NCBI GenBank assembly: GCA_003249225.1
Contig: QKJQ01000016.1
Location: 164,389 to 228,388, forward strand
Length of the DNA: 64,000 nt
Source of the DNA: Clostridia bacterium
GTDB taxonomy: Bacteria; Bacillota; Clostridia; Lachnospirales; Lachnospiraceae
Reading direction: 5' to 3'
Numbering within the stretch: position 1 is the stretch's first letter; every line of letters starts with the position of its first letter. Below are positions 26,267 to 36,703 of the stretch, in pieces. The notes under the pieces are model-generated. The model saw nothing but the letters and a program-made list of their open reading frames with translations, did not search any database and had not been told where the DNA came from. Position numbers and translations under genes: made by a program.

Positions 26267-27667
26267 ATGCCGGTCAATTCATTTGAAAACTATCCAATGA
26301 GCTGGAAGCCATCGATAAAAGAAACAGCTAAGTCCATTTACCGAGAACTTGCCATCCAATTGGAAACTGATATAAAAAGCGGAATTCTCAAACCGGGAAC
26401 CATGCTGCCGCCACAGCGTGAACTGGCTGATTTTCTGGATATTAATTTAAGTACAGTAACAAGGGCGTTTAAGCTCTGTGAACAGAAAGGTCTGATCAGT
26501 GGGGCTATCGGACGGGGGACGTTTGTAGCTTCCGATGTCGCGAATAATTCAATTCTTCTGAATAATAATGAGAGCAGACTGATTGAGATGGGGGCTGTAA
26601 TGCCGGGGCAGGAACCAAACAAGATGGTCGTTGGCATCATACAAAAACTCCTGAAAGAGCCGGAAGCCTATCAGTTTTTCCAATATGGACTGTCGGATGG
26701 CAACCGGATGCAAAAGGAAGCGGCAGTTCAGTGGCTTTCAAGAGGAAATTATGAGGCTGACCCAGAGAGCATATTATTTGCTGCAGGCGGACAGAATGCA
26801 ATTACAGGAATCTTTGCTTCTCTTTTTCAATGCGGGGATAAAATAGGCACTACGGCAATTGTCTATCCCGGTATCAAGACAGCCGCCTCCATGCTTGGAA
26901 TTAAGCTGATTCCTGTACTTGAAGACATTGGGGACATTGACATAAAAAGCATAAGACAGATCTGCAGAAAAGAAGGCGTCAAAGGCTTATACCTAATTCC
27001 GGATTATCACAATCCTACGACCCAGACCATGAAACTTTCTGCCAGAAAGTTGATTGCTGACCTGGCAAATGAACTTGACCTGATTCTCATGGAAGATGCC
27101 ATCAACACGTTGCTGAGGAAGGAGCCCTTACCGCCCATAGCAAGTTTCGCACCGGAGCATACAATTTACATCGCAAGCCTGTCGAAGACACTGTCTCCCG
27201 GACTTCGGACGGCAATCGTGACCAGCCCGGAGAAATACAAAAAAGAATTGTCCATCGGATTCTATAACATGAACATCATGCTGTCTCCTTTGCTGGTCGA
27301 AACTGCTGTCCGGCTGATCAATGGTCCTGCAGCAGACGAGATCCTTAGCCAGAGAAGGGATGAAACAAGAAGAAGGAATCGATTTATCGATGAAGTCTTA
27401 AAAGACTTTGACATTCGAGGAGATTCATATTGCAATTTCAGATGGCTTACACTTCCGGAAGCATTTACCGGGAATTCTTTTGAACTTTGTGCCAGAAATG
27501 CAGGGGTTCAGATCTATGCGGCCGAGCGGTTCGCAGTAGGAAACGGAAGAATACCTAGAGCGGTACGCATTGCTGTAACAGCAGAAGCTTCCGAGGAAGA
27601 GTTCAAAAAAGGAATCTATATTATAAAAGAAATACTGGAGTCCAAACAGGAATTTACCTACTTCTGA
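26267..27667 (+). CDS. MocR-type GntR/aminotransferase fusion regulator
   Basis: 466 aa. The GntR winged helix (~20-90) shows LKPGTMLPPQRELADFLDINLSTVTRAF and GRGTFVAS. The aminotransferase-like domain (~110-460) carries the PLP lysine in IASLSKTLSPGLR and the PLP Asp region (MEDAINTLL). ATG 26267 has GGAG 8 nt upstream; the earlier TTG at 26234 falls inside the palindrome. It probably senses PLP or an amino-acid adduct and controls the divergent aminotransferase and itself. Confidence 0.88.
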   Translation: MPVNSFENYPMSWKPSIKETAKSIYRELAIQLETDIKSGILKPGTMLPPQRELADFLDINLSTVTRAFKLCEQKGLISGAIGRGTFVASDVANNSILLNNNESRLIEMGAVMPGQEPNKMVVGIIQKLLKEPEAYQFFQYGLSDGNRMQKEAAVQWLSRGNYEADPESILFAAGGQNAITGIFASLFQCGDKIGTTAIVYPGIKTAASMLGIKLIPVLEDIGDIDIKSIRQICRKEGVKGLYLIPDYHNPTTQTMKLSARKLIADLANELDLILMEDAINTLLRKEPLPPIASFAPEHTIYIASLSKTLSPGLRTAIVTSPEKYKKELSIGFYNMNIMLSPLLVETAVRLINGPAADEILSQRRDETRRRNRFIDEVLKDFDIRGDSYCNFRWLTLPEAFTGNSFELCARNAGVQIYAAERFAVGNGRIPRAVRIAVTAEASEEEFKKGIYIIKEILESKQEFTYF

Positions 27668-27858
27668 CGTATTTATCTGAACTGAAAAAGAAACCCGGCA
27701 GATCAATGAAAAGTGATTTGATACGATGGTACTATGATGATATAATAAGGTAGAGGCTAAAAATTGCCTGATTTGCATAGAACCTCTGGAATCAAGGGAA
27801 GTTCATGTAAATTCAGCATCAAAACTTAGTTCTATAGTATAGAAAAAAGGTGATACGT

Positions 27859-30800
27859 ATGAAAAACAACAGAAAAGGTTCAGGAAAGCTGTTAAAATTC
27901 ATCTTTCTTTTCATTATAATGCTGTCCATCGGTATTCCGGTAACCGTTAATGCCAGAACAGCTGGATTTTCAGTGGAAGCATTGACGCTGCAGCCGGGAA
28001 GCGATAAAAGTTCCATTAACCTAAACTGGTATGCGGATCTTAGTGTAACCAATGCGAAGGTGCGTTTTACCGGATATGGGAAAACTATTACGGTAAATGC
28101 AGCAATAACTTTGGCTGACTTATCAAAAAAAGCATGCAAAGCAACCGTTACGGGATTAACAGCAGGCAAGTCCTACACGTACCAGATATCAAATGATGGT
28201 GGTGAGAACTGGTCTAAAAAGTATACCTATCAAGTAGCTGGAGACGGTGCGTTCACCTTTGCTTTTGTCGGTGATCCACAGCTGACAAGCGGATACCAGG
28301 ACACCACGAGTCTTGGATATGACGGTAAAGTAAAAGCAAGCAGCCTCTCGATCCTGCAGGGTTGGGAAGACACCTTAGCAAAAATTGAAGAGGAAAATGT
28401 GGATTTTATTGTTTCTGCCGGTGACCAGGTCGACACAATAAAAGGAAATGAGAATGATTACACCATGTTTTTTGCTCCGGAACTGATGCAGGAACTGCCA
28501 TTTGCGGCGACAATAGGAAATCATGATCGCAACAGTGGCTTTTTAACCCATTTCAATCTTCCGAATGAGCAGGACGTAAGTGATACAGTTGGTACTTCAG
28601 AAGCTGCAACGGCAGTAACCTCCTTAGCAGGAAATTATTTCTACCAATATAATAATGCACTTTTTGTTGTGCTGAATGATTCGGATTATCCGAAAAGCAT
28701 AGAGCAGGCAGCCCCTTATATAGAAGCGTTTCACGATACGCTGGAAGCAGCTGTCAAAGCATATCCGGGATATGACTGGCTTTTTGTGCAGCATCATAAA
28801 TCAACGGAATCGGTCGCACAGCATGCAGCCGATGCAGACATAGAATATTTTGTGGAAGCCGGTTTTGAAAAACTGATGGATGAATATCGCGTGGATTTTG
28901 TCTTGGCCGGACATGACCATGTCTATACAAGAACTTATGCGATGTATGATGGAAAGCGGGTTTCAGACCATACAGATTCCTATACCAATCCATCCGGCTC
29001 GATCTATGTTACGTGCAATTCAAGCTCCGGACTGAAGTATTATAATGTTTTTTATGAGGAACAGAACAATAAAAAAATAAATGTATTGTTCAATTCAGCA
29101 AATAAATCTTACCCCTATCTAGCGAATGGACTTTTTGGTGCAGCGAATTATTACACCTACGAGTGTTATCCTATGTCAACCATGATCGCAAATCAGAACA
29201 GAATTCCCGGATATTCCATAGTAAGAGTGGAAGAGAACCAGGTTACGTTTTCGACCTATGCAACCTACGAGGACAATAATCCGGATACCTCTGTGGTTCT
29301 TGATACCTTTACGGTCAAAAAGACACAATTGGAAAGAAGAATCAATGGATTTGAAACTTCCGGAATTGAGCTGAATGCAGAACTTGCAGCCAGTTATCAT
29401 TCAGGAATTGAAGCTGCAGGAGCAGTTGAATCCGTTGCCTATAATAAAGATAATAACTGCGTATATTCCATAAACACCACCTCCGACAATCTGGTAAAAA
29501 TCGATATGAGCAGCGTTACAGATACCGGGTATTATGTTGATGATATCCAGGGTATTCATATTCCGATAAAAGAAATGATGAAAGCACACTGTCCGGATTT
29601 TGCCTTTGGTGAAATATCCGGGGTGGCGGTTTCTGCAAAAGCAGATGTCATTGCGCTTTCCATGAAAAGCAGCAATTACAGATCCCCCGGAAAATTGGTT
29701 TTGCTGACCTATGAGGGAGGATATCTAACCAGTTTTGACACAGGAGTCCAGCCGGGTATGGTTACTTTTACGGAGGACGGGCTTACCGTACTTACGGCAA
29801 ATGAAGGAGAACCAGGAAGCGAAAAAGGTGCAAAAGATCCACGCGGCAGCATTACCGTAATTGAATTAAATACTGCAAAGCTTGCGAAGAGCAAAAGCAC
29901 TACGGTGGATTTTGTTTCCTTTGATTCAAAAAGACAGGAACTGATCGATTCCGGTGTTATACTTCAAAAAGGGAAGAAACCGTCGACAGACCTTGAACCG
30001 GTGTATATAACGACACTGGGAAATATTGCATATATATCCTTACAGGAAGCAAATGCAATTGCATTTTTTGATTTAAAAAGTAAAATCTTCACTGGTATTT
30101 ATTCCATTGGTCTACAGGAATTTGGTCCTTCCTTTTCTGTGCAGCAGGATCTGGGCAGCAACACAGCGGTGCTTTCGGATGTCTATGGTATCAAGATGCC
30201 AGGAGGTATCAGCGCTTACTCATATAATGGAGAGACCTATCTGCTAACTGCAAATGAAGGGGACAGCAAAAGTGATACATACGGACAAGGAAATGCGTAT
30301 ATAGCAAAGGAATCACCTACCGGGAATGTTAAAACAGCGGAAGCTGTTATGTGGTTCAATGCAACAGAATATGATGGAGCAGATACTTCCAAAGCTTATG
30401 TATATGGAGGACGATCCTTCTCAATCTATAAGGCAGGAACGGATGGGCTCACGCTCCTCTACGACAGCAGCAATGATTTTGAAAGAATCACAGCCTCATT
30501 TTTAAAACAAAAAAAAGAGGAGAACAGCTTTCAAATACTGGATGATTATCTCTACAAAAAGGGAGTGGAGCCTGAAAATGTAACCGTAGGATATCTGGGC
30601 AAATCAATGTATGCTTTTATTGTTCTTCAACAGATCGGTGGCGTTATGATCTATGATATCACATCACCGGAAGAGGCACATTATGTAAATTATATCAACG
30701 GAAGGAATTTCGAAGGCGATATGGCAGAGGATATGTTCTCGGAAGGAATGTTTTTTGATTACATCAATGATATACCAACGCTGGTTACGTCGAATGATAT

Positions 30801-31050
30801 ACCCGGTGCACTTTCTACCTATGCAATGTTTGAGCCTTCCAATACGGAAACAATAATAAAAAAACTGAATGATTTTTATACCAGTGGTGACATTAGAAAA
30901 TGGTCACTTTATATAAATCTGAAAGGCACGTTGGAAAATGGTGATACGAATTCATTTTCCAGAGAGCTTCAGGCCAGATCGAACAAGAAGTACATATCCG
31001 ATGAAGCACGAAAGGTTCTGATGCAATACCTTCAGTGGCTTGTAAAATAG
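27859..31050 (+). CDS. Large secreted metallophosphoesterase with beta-propeller-like domain
   Basis: 1063 aa. Signal peptide ~1-31. An FN3-like N-terminal domain of purple-acid-phosphatase type (~40-125). A calcineurin-like phosphoesterase (~135-400) with the metal-ligand blocks FVGDPQL, SAGDQVD, GNHDR, QHHKS and GHDHVYTR. Then a long region (~490-990) with the repeating pattern of 'choice-of-anchor I' proteins (GEISGVAVS, LTANEGE twice, YGGRSFSIY). The C-terminal ~65 residues (IKKLNDFYTSGDI) resemble a FIMAH-type helical domain. No LPXTG or S-layer motif is seen. It probably scavenges phosphate from extracellular phosphoesters or nucleotides. ATG 27859 has AAAAGG upstream. Confidence 0.85.
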   Translation: MKNNRKGSGKLLKFIFLFIIMLSIGIPVTVNARTAGFSVEALTLQPGSDKSSINLNWYADLSVTNAKVRFTGYGKTITVNAAITLADLSKKACKATVTGLTAGKSYTYQISNDGGENWSKKYTYQVAGDGAFTFAFVGDPQLTSGYQDTTSLGYDGKVKASSLSILQGWEDTLAKIEEENVDFIVSAGDQVDTIKGNENDYTMFFAPELMQELPFAATIGNHDRNSGFLTHFNLPNEQDVSDTVGTSEAATAVTSLAGNYFYQYNNALFVVLNDSDYPKSIEQAAPYIEAFHDTLEAAVKAYPGYDWLFVQHHKSTESVAQHAADADIEYFVEAGFEKLMDEYRVDFVLAGHDHVYTRTYAMYDGKRVSDHTDSYTNPSGSIYVTCNSSSGLKYYNVFYEEQNNKKINVLFNSANKSYPYLANGLFGAANYYTYECYPMSTMIANQNRIPGYSIVRVEENQVTFSTYATYEDNNPDTSVVLDTFTVKKTQLERRINGFETSGIELNAELAASYHSGIEAAGAVESVAYNKDNNCVYSINTTSDNLVKIDMSSVTDTGYYVDDIQGIHIPIKEMMKAHCPDFAFGEISGVAVSAKADVIALSMKSSNYRSPGKLVLLTYEGGYLTSFDTGVQPGMVTFTEDGLTVLTANEGEPGSEKGAKDPRGSITVIELNTAKLAKSKSTTVDFVSFDSKRQELIDSGVILQKGKKPSTDLEPVYITTLGNIAYISLQEANAIAFFDLKSKIFTGIYSIGLQEFGPSFSVQQDLGSNTAVLSDVYGIKMPGGISAYSYNGETYLLTANEGDSKSDTYGQGNAYIAKESPTGNVKTAEAVMWFNATEYDGADTSKAYVYGGRSFSIYKAGTDGLTLLYDSSNDFERITASFLKQKKEENSFQILDDYLYKKGVEPENVTVGYLGKSMYAFIVLQQIGGVMIYDITSPEEAHYVNYINGRNFEGDMAEDMFSEGMFFDYINDIPTLVTSNDIPGALSTYAMFEPSNTETIIKKLNDFYTSGDIRKWSLYINLKGTLENGDTNSFSRELQARSNKKYISDEARKVLMQYLQWLVK

Positions 31051-31102
31051 CAGACTTGGATAGCACAGGGAATTATTTGATTCGAATAAGAATGAGGTGG
31101 GT

Positions 31103-33130
31103 ATGAATAAACATATGAGAAAAATCAGAGAAAGCTATGAAAAAATAATCCTCGATTTGACGATGGCAACACTTAAAAAGGATATTGTTTGCAATGAGAT
31201 TAAGCTTTTTGCCATGGTCATTGGTTCGATCATGTTGTTTGCTTCCCTTGCCAATCTTCTGCTTGGAATCTATTGGAGCATTCCACTTCTTAAGATGATA
31301 GTCACCAGTGTTATGATATTGTCAACCGCACTGATTATTATACATGTGGCAAACAGAAATCATCTTTCTAATAGAAGCAAGCTGAATATTATAAGTATAA
31401 TGCTGGTTGCTGCGATTTTCTCCGTTTACTTTTCCTACTATGAAATAATTGGAGTTATGTTCTGGTTCATAATGGTTATGATAACAATGTTTGTCATTTT
31501 GAGCAGCAGCAGGGTATTGTATGTTTATCAAATCGTACTTTATCTGGCGATATTCATTATTACGCTGCTTACCAAAGGAAGTAAAACCGTAGAAATGAAT
31601 CATGTCAACAACATACTTTTGTTCGTTATGTTATTCCTTATATTATTAATCAGCTATATCGGCAACCGACTCTATCGACGGATTATGGATGAAAAAGTCA
31701 GGAAATTCAGAAATGTTTATGAAAAAAATGAAGAGATTACTGCATTGTACGAAGAAATCACGGCCAGTGATGAAGAACTGAAAGAACAAAATGAAAAGCT
31801 AAAGCTTTATAATGATGAGATTGCCGCAAGCAAGGAACGGCTGGAATTTCTTGCTTATAACGATACCCTTACAGGGCTTCCCAACAGAAAAATGCTTATT
31901 GAGCAATTAGATTATTTGATAGCATCAGAGATGGAGCATCATCATTCATTTGCCGTAGTTTTCATTGATCTTGATAATTTTAAAAAAATCAACGACTCCA
32001 TGGGGCATGCGGCTGGCGATGGGCTGCTTATACAGGTAGCGGAGCGACTTCATTCACAAATGCATAAAAATGATATGCTTGGCAGACTGGGGGGAGATGA
32101 ACTGGCTTTGATCATTCGCAGGAGCTTATCCGGGGAAGCATTGCTTGCCTATGTACAGGTTCTATGTGATTTGTTTGATGAGTCTTATGTTCTTGGTGAT
32201 ATTTGTACAAAGGTAACAGCAAGCTTTGGAATTGCATTGTATCCGGAAGATGCTGAATCGGCAGACGATCTTTTAAAAGCAGCAGACACGGCTATGTACA
32301 AAGCGAAAGAACTTGGGAAAAACAATGTTCAGTTCTATCATAAAGATATGAAGAATGAAATCATAGCAAGAATGAACATGGAAAATCAGCTGCTTCAGGC
32401 ACTTCGAAACAATGAATTTTATCTGGAGTATCAGCCGCTGTTTGATACAGTGACGAAAAAAGTATTGGAATTTGAGGCATTGATACGTTGGAAAACAGCG
32501 GATAACAAAATTATCAGGCCGGTAGACTTCATACCATTTGCAGAGGAAATAGGACTGATTAACGAAATCGGAGACTGGGTCTTAAAAAAAGTATGTGATA
32601 AGATAAAAGAACTGGAACAATATGGTTTCAAGGAAATTAAGATTGCAGTAAACATTTCAGCAATTCAAATGGAACAGGAATCCTTTCTTGAGGATGTAAA
32701 AGCAATCATATCAGAAAGTAAAGTCGATCCGGAAGCTCTGGAATTCGAAATTACAGAATCGGTATTCCTTCATGACAAGCAGAAAGCTATGAATAAAATT
32801 ATTGAACTAAAGAAACTTGGGATTAAAATATCCATGGATGATTTCGGAACAGGGTATTCTTCGTTAAGTTATCTGTTGGAACTCCCCATCGATAAGTTAA
32901 AGATTGACAGGTCCTTTATCAGAGTAATTGAGAATGAAAATTCAAAAAAGGATATTATCGGGTCCATTATAAATATGGTTCATAGTCTGGATATGAAGGT
33001 CGTTGCAGAAGGGATTGAGAGCAAAACACAGCTCGAATATCTGGAAAGAGAGTCCTGCGATCTGCTTCAGGGATTTCTGCTTAGCCTGCCGCTGGGAGAC
33101 GATGAAATGCATAATGTGCTGAGCCGGTAA
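31103..33130 (+). CDS. Membrane GGDEF-EAL protein (c-di-GMP turnover)
   Basis: 675 aa. Five to six N-terminal TM helices (~35-195, MASE-like), a coiled coil (~205-250), GGDEF domain (~255-410) and EAL domain (~425-670). The GGDEF signature reads RLGGDEL, i.e. Leu in place of Phe, with the N-terminal DxLTGLPNR intact. The EAL domain keeps EFEALIRW (~456), the DDFGTGYSSL loop, and the late VVAEGIE glutamate. The phosphodiesterase half looks active; the cyclase half may be active or may serve as a GTP sensor. ATG 31103 follows GAGGTGG. Confidence 0.9.
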   Translation: MNKHMRKIRESYEKIILDLTMATLKKDIVCNEIKLFAMVIGSIMLFASLANLLLGIYWSIPLLKMIVTSVMILSTALIIIHVANRNHLSNRSKLNIISIMLVAAIFSVYFSYYEIIGVMFWFIMVMITMFVILSSSRVLYVYQIVLYLAIFIITLLTKGSKTVEMNHVNNILLFVMLFLILLISYIGNRLYRRIMDEKVRKFRNVYEKNEEITALYEEITASDEELKEQNEKLKLYNDEIAASKERLEFLAYNDTLTGLPNRKMLIEQLDYLIASEMEHHHSFAVVFIDLDNFKKINDSMGHAAGDGLLIQVAERLHSQMHKNDMLGRLGGDELALIIRRSLSGEALLAYVQVLCDLFDESYVLGDICTKVTASFGIALYPEDAESADDLLKAADTAMYKAKELGKNNVQFYHKDMKNEIIARMNMENQLLQALRNNEFYLEYQPLFDTVTKKVLEFEALIRWKTADNKIIRPVDFIPFAEEIGLINEIGDWVLKKVCDKIKELEQYGFKEIKIAVNISAIQMEQESFLEDVKAIISESKVDPEALEFEITESVFLHDKQKAMNKIIELKKLGIKISMDDFGTGYSSLSYLLELPIDKLKIDRSFIRVIENENSKKDIIGSIINMVHSLDMKVVAEGIESKTQLEYLERESCDLLQGFLLSLPLGDDEMHNVLSR

Positions 33131-33223
33131 AAGTAAGAATAGGAAGCAGGATGTACCAGTGAGTATGTGTTGAATCTCAAAGATCAGGAACACTGCTTCA
33201 TTTTATAGAAATGAGGAAACAAA

Positions 33224-34189
33224 ATGTCTGTATTTTTATTTATATTACTTCATAATATCATTCCTATCTTTTTAGTAATATCATTAGGGTTCGTGATTGG
33301 TAAGAAACTTGACATTAACATAGCAACACTAAGCAAGATAAATTTTTATGTCTATGTTCCTGTCTTTGCATTTGTAAATCTGTATACGACTACGATGTCA
33401 ATGGAACTTATTCTGGTCGTTGTTTTCACTCTTTGCCTGCTTCTCATGAACAGTCTGACCGGATTGCTTGCCGGTACCCTCACTGGAAAAAAGAATAAAA
33501 AGATAACCTCGGCATTTCAGAACTCTGTTATGTTCTATAATACGGGGAATATAGGAATTCCCCTTATTACACTGGTGTTTGGCGGAAGCCGCTATATGAT
33601 AAATGGAGAAACACCTTATCTTGATCTTGCGTTAATGGCGCAGATCATGGTTTTGGTTACACAGAATCTAACGACGAACAGCATCGGTTATTACAATGCG
33701 GCAAAAGCGACTATGAACTGGAAGGATTCGGTTCGAAGAATTCTGCGCATGCCTACCATCTATACAATTCCTGCTGCTTTTTTATTAAAGCTCTTGCCGT
33801 TTGATCTGTCGGAAACTTTTATTTGGCCGGCGTTTGACTACATTAAGGAAGGTCTTATATCCATTGCACTGGTAACGCTTGGTGTGCAACTATCAAGAAC
33901 AAAAATCCGGCTGACAGATAAAAAAGTATATATTTCTGTATTTCTGCGCTTAGTCGCAGCACCGGTCTTTGCTATTATTTTGATTCAAGTCTTTGGTTTT
34001 TCAGGTGTCATAGCACAGGTCATGATGATTTCAGCCGGACTGCCAACGGCAGTAAATGCTGCTTTGATTGCGGTCGAATATGATAACTGCCCGGATTTTA
34101 TGTCGCAGGTGGTAATAACATCTACAACACTAAGTGCAATTACACTGACACTTACGATCTATCTGGCGAATCTCCTGTTTCCGATTTAG
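33224..34189 (+). CDS. AEC (auxin efflux carrier) family transporter
   Basis: 321 aa with ten hydrophobic segments in two five-helix halves. Characteristic AEC features: N-terminal ILLHNIIPIFLVISLGFVIG, the NTGNIGIPL crossover motif, and the second-half LGVQLSRTK. Bacterial AEC members export or exchange organic acids such as malate; no substrate clue is present here. The leader (33131-33223) contains a long-range inverted pair GAAGCAG / CTGCTTC. Confidence 0.85.
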   Translation: MSVFLFILLHNIIPIFLVISLGFVIGKKLDINIATLSKINFYVYVPVFAFVNLYTTTMSMELILVVVFTLCLLLMNSLTGLLAGTLTGKKNKKITSAFQNSVMFYNTGNIGIPLITLVFGGSRYMINGETPYLDLALMAQIMVLVTQNLTTNSIGYYNAAKATMNWKDSVRRILRMPTIYTIPAAFLLKLLPFDLSETFIWPAFDYIKEGLISIALVTLGVQLSRTKIRLTDKKVYISVFLRLVAAPVFAIILIQVFGFSGVIAQVMMISAGLPTAVNAALIAVEYDNCPDFMSQVVITSTTLSAITLTLTIYLANLLFPI

Positions 34190-34301
34190 TGGTGTGTTTT
34201 TTATAATTCTATGGTATGATGTGAATATATAAAAGTAATTTAGCTGGCATACAGATGAAGTTTATCCAAGGTGCAAAGATATAAAAGAAATGGAGGCTGC
34301 T

Positions 34302-35297
34302 ATGATTTATAAAGCGGATGATAAAAGATATGAAAAGATGAAATACCGCCGCTGCGGTAAAAGTGGAGCTATGCTGTCGGAACTATCTCTTGGGTTGTGG
34401 CACAATTTTGGAAGTTCAGATAATTATGAGAATATGAAAGCTATGTGTTTTACAGCATTTGACCTGGGCATAACGCACTTTGATCTTGCGAATAACTATG
34501 GACCGATACCAGGCAGTGCAGAAGAGAACTTCGGGAAAATTCTGAATCATGAGATGAAGTCCTACCGTGATGAGATGTTCATCAGTACCAAAGCCGGCTA
34601 TGCCATGTGGGAAGGACCTTATGGTGAATGGGGAAGCAGAAAGCATATGTTAGCAAGCCTTGATCAGAGTCTTAAACGTATGAAGGTAGACTATGTTGAT
34701 GTATTCTATCATCACAGAATGGATCCGAACACACCGCTTGAAGAAAGTATGATGGCACTTGATACTGCTGTAAAAAGCGGCAAAGCACTTTATGCTGCCA
34801 TTTCAAATTATGACAAGCCAACAATGGAAAAAGCGCTTGCCATATTAAAAGAGTTAAAATGTCCGGTCATTTTGAACCAGAGGAGATATTCTCTTTACGA
34901 CAGGGGAATTGAAGAGGATGGGGTAAAGGATTTTGCAGGAAAGGAAGGATGCGGAATTATAGCATTCAGCCCTTTGGCGCAAGGCACTTTGACGACAAAA
35001 TACCTGAACGGTATTCCGGAGGACAGTCGGATCAGCAAAGACGGAAGATTCTTAAAAGAGTCACAGATAACACCGGAACTACTTGACAGAACAAGAAAAT
35101 TGAATGACATCGCTGTTCGAAGAGGAGAATCTTTGCCACAGATGGCCCTAGCCTGGGTCTTAAAAGATCCGGAAGTAACAAGTGTAATTATTGGTGCCTC
35201 CAGACCAGAACAGATCGTTGAAAACTGTAAGTTGATGGAAAGCAATCCTTTCACAGAAGGAGAACTGACACAGATCGAAGAGATCTGCAAAGGCTGA
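34302..35297 (+). CDS. Aldo/keto reductase (YghZ/Kv-beta-like)
   Basis: 331 aa. Catalytic tetrad: Asp and Tyr in THFDLANNYG, Lys in FISTKAGY and His in VFYHHRMD. NADPH-binding motifs are FSPLAQGTLT and the C-terminal IIGASRPEQIVEN. The closest recognisable group is the glyceraldehyde-3-phosphate/methylglyoxal reductase type (AKR14-like). GGAGG at 34292-34296 favours ATG 34302 over 34290. It is followed 19 nt later by a flavoprotein and is probably co-transcribed with it. Confidence 0.88.
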   Translation: MIYKADDKRYEKMKYRRCGKSGAMLSELSLGLWHNFGSSDNYENMKAMCFTAFDLGITHFDLANNYGPIPGSAEENFGKILNHEMKSYRDEMFISTKAGYAMWEGPYGEWGSRKHMLASLDQSLKRMKVDYVDVFYHHRMDPNTPLEESMMALDTAVKSGKALYAAISNYDKPTMEKALAILKELKCPVILNQRRYSLYDRGIEEDGVKDFAGKEGCGIIAFSPLAQGTLTTKYLNGIPEDSRISKDGRFLKESQITPELLDRTRKLNDIAVRRGESLPQMALAWVLKDPEVTSVIIGASRPEQIVENCKLMESNPFTEGELTQIEEICKG

Positions 35298-35316
35298 TAT
35301 GCCGTAAGAGGAGAGA

Positions 35317-36057
35317 ATGATGAGAAAAGATTTTGGAGCAAAGCCATGGTCCTATCCACAGCCTGTTTTCATTGTTGCTGCATACGATGAGGATGAAAAA
35401 CCCAATGCCATGAACGCGGCATGGGGAGGGATCAGTGATACAACGCAGGTATCCTTATGCCTTAGTTCAAATCATAGAACCGTTAAGAATCTTCAAAAAA
35501 CAAAAGCATTTACCATAAACATAGCGGATACCGCTCATGTATTGGCATGCGATTACATTGGTCTTGTATCAGGAAATAAGGTGCCGGATAAAGTAGCAAA
35601 AGCAGGTTTTACAGTGACGAAATCAACCTTTGTGAATGCACCTGTCATCAATGAATTGGCCATGGCTCTTGAATGTAAGCTGATACGTTATGATTCGGAA
35701 TCAGGCTTTCTGCTTGGAGAAATCGTTAATGTCAGTATTGATGAAAGCGTTCTGACGAAAGACGGGAAAACGGACATGACAAAGTTTGAGCCGATTGTAT
35801 TTGATCCTGTTAACGCGGTCTATCGAAAACTTGGAGAAAAGGTTGGAAAAGCGTTTAAGGATGGAAGAATTCTGATAGACAGAATCGAGAAAGAACAGGA
35901 AATCATGGAAGCAGAAGAGATTTTCGAGAACTTAGAAGACCTGGAAACGGAAGAATCAGAAGAAATGAAAGAGATTGAGGAAGAGATAAAAGAGGTTGAT
36001 GAAATTCTGGAGAATATTGAAGCATTGAATAAAGAAGAAAAAACAAAACATAAGTAA
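35317..36057 (+). CDS. Flavin reductase-like (RutF/FMN-binding split barrel) protein with acidic tail
   Basis: 246 aa. Residues ~1-185 form an FMN-binding split-barrel flavoprotein (PNAMNAAWGGISDTTQVSLCL; HRTVKNLQKTKAFTINIA). The C-terminal ~60 residues are an unusual Glu-rich helix (EEIFENLEDLETEESEEMKE pattern) not typical of the family. RBS AGGAG lies 5 nt before ATG 35317; 35320 is an equal alternative. It probably reduces flavin or a small substrate with NAD(P)H in company with the aldo/keto reductase. Confidence 0.8.
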   Translation: MMRKDFGAKPWSYPQPVFIVAAYDEDEKPNAMNAAWGGISDTTQVSLCLSSNHRTVKNLQKTKAFTINIADTAHVLACDYIGLVSGNKVPDKVAKAGFTVTKSTFVNAPVINELAMALECKLIRYDSESGFLLGEIVNVSIDESVLTKDGKTDMTKFEPIVFDPVNAVYRKLGEKVGKAFKDGRILIDRIEKEQEIMEAEEIFENLEDLETEESEEMKEIEEEIKEVDEILENIEALNKEEKTKHK

Positions 36058-36133
36058 AGAATACAACAGAGATAAGAATGCAACACAAGCACATGAGAAC
36101 AATAATCGCTAGACCAGCATGATGAGGAGGCCT

Positions 36134-36547
36134 ATGGAAGAAGTTAAAAAGATTGTATGTACCATGATAATACCGGGTGATATTTATATGGAACTGACAG
36201 ACGAAGCCAAAGAACTTTTCATCGAACATGGAAGTTCTTATTCAACAGAGTTCCCTGCCGATGCTAACGAGGGGACTTTTCTTGGAGAATTTATACAGGC
36301 CTTTTGCGAAGTGGTTCTGATTATTAATAATCCAAAGTACGAGGTGACAGAGGAAAGCAATCTGAAAACAGAACTTTTCAAGCTGGGACAGACAGAAGAC
36401 TCTTTTTGTCTTCTGATCGATATCGTTTATCCGGGATCAGACAAGGTTCATCATGATACGCTGTATTTTCAGGAGATTTCACAAAGCATTGGCAAATACA
36501 CGTTCAAGCTGCTGGGAGATCAGAAGTTATTCTCAACCGAAAAGTAA
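36134..36547 (+). CDS. Conserved-looking small soluble protein, function unknown
   Basis: 137 aa, no TM segment or signal; mixed alpha/beta composition with acidic character. I do not recognise a family. GAGGAGG (36124-36130) and ATG 36134 form a strong start. It lies between the flavoprotein gene and an A-rich repeat tract. Confidence 0.6.
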   Translation: MEEVKKIVCTMIIPGDIYMELTDEAKELFIEHGSSYSTEFPADANEGTFLGEFIQAFCEVVLIINNPKYEVTEESNLKTELFKLGQTEDSFCLLIDIVYPGSDKVHHDTLYFQEISQSIGKYTFKLLGDQKLFSTEK

Positions 36548-36560
36548 AACAGAAAAGTTA

Positions 36561-36640
36561 TATAAAAAAGTAAAAACATAAGTAAAAACATAAGTAAAAA
36601 ACAAAAATAAAAAACAAAAATATAATATAAGTAAAACAAA
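36561..36640 (+). repeat. A-rich 12-13-nt direct repeats
   Basis: Units agtaaaaacata (two exact, tandem) followed by aataaaaaacaaa-type variants fill most of the gap before the RsmH-like gene. Confidence 0.75.
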
Positions 36641-36703
36641 AGATCAAGGATGAACTATGACGGGCATCGAATGAACTGAATCAGTAGGAAAATGAGGAAA
36701 CAT

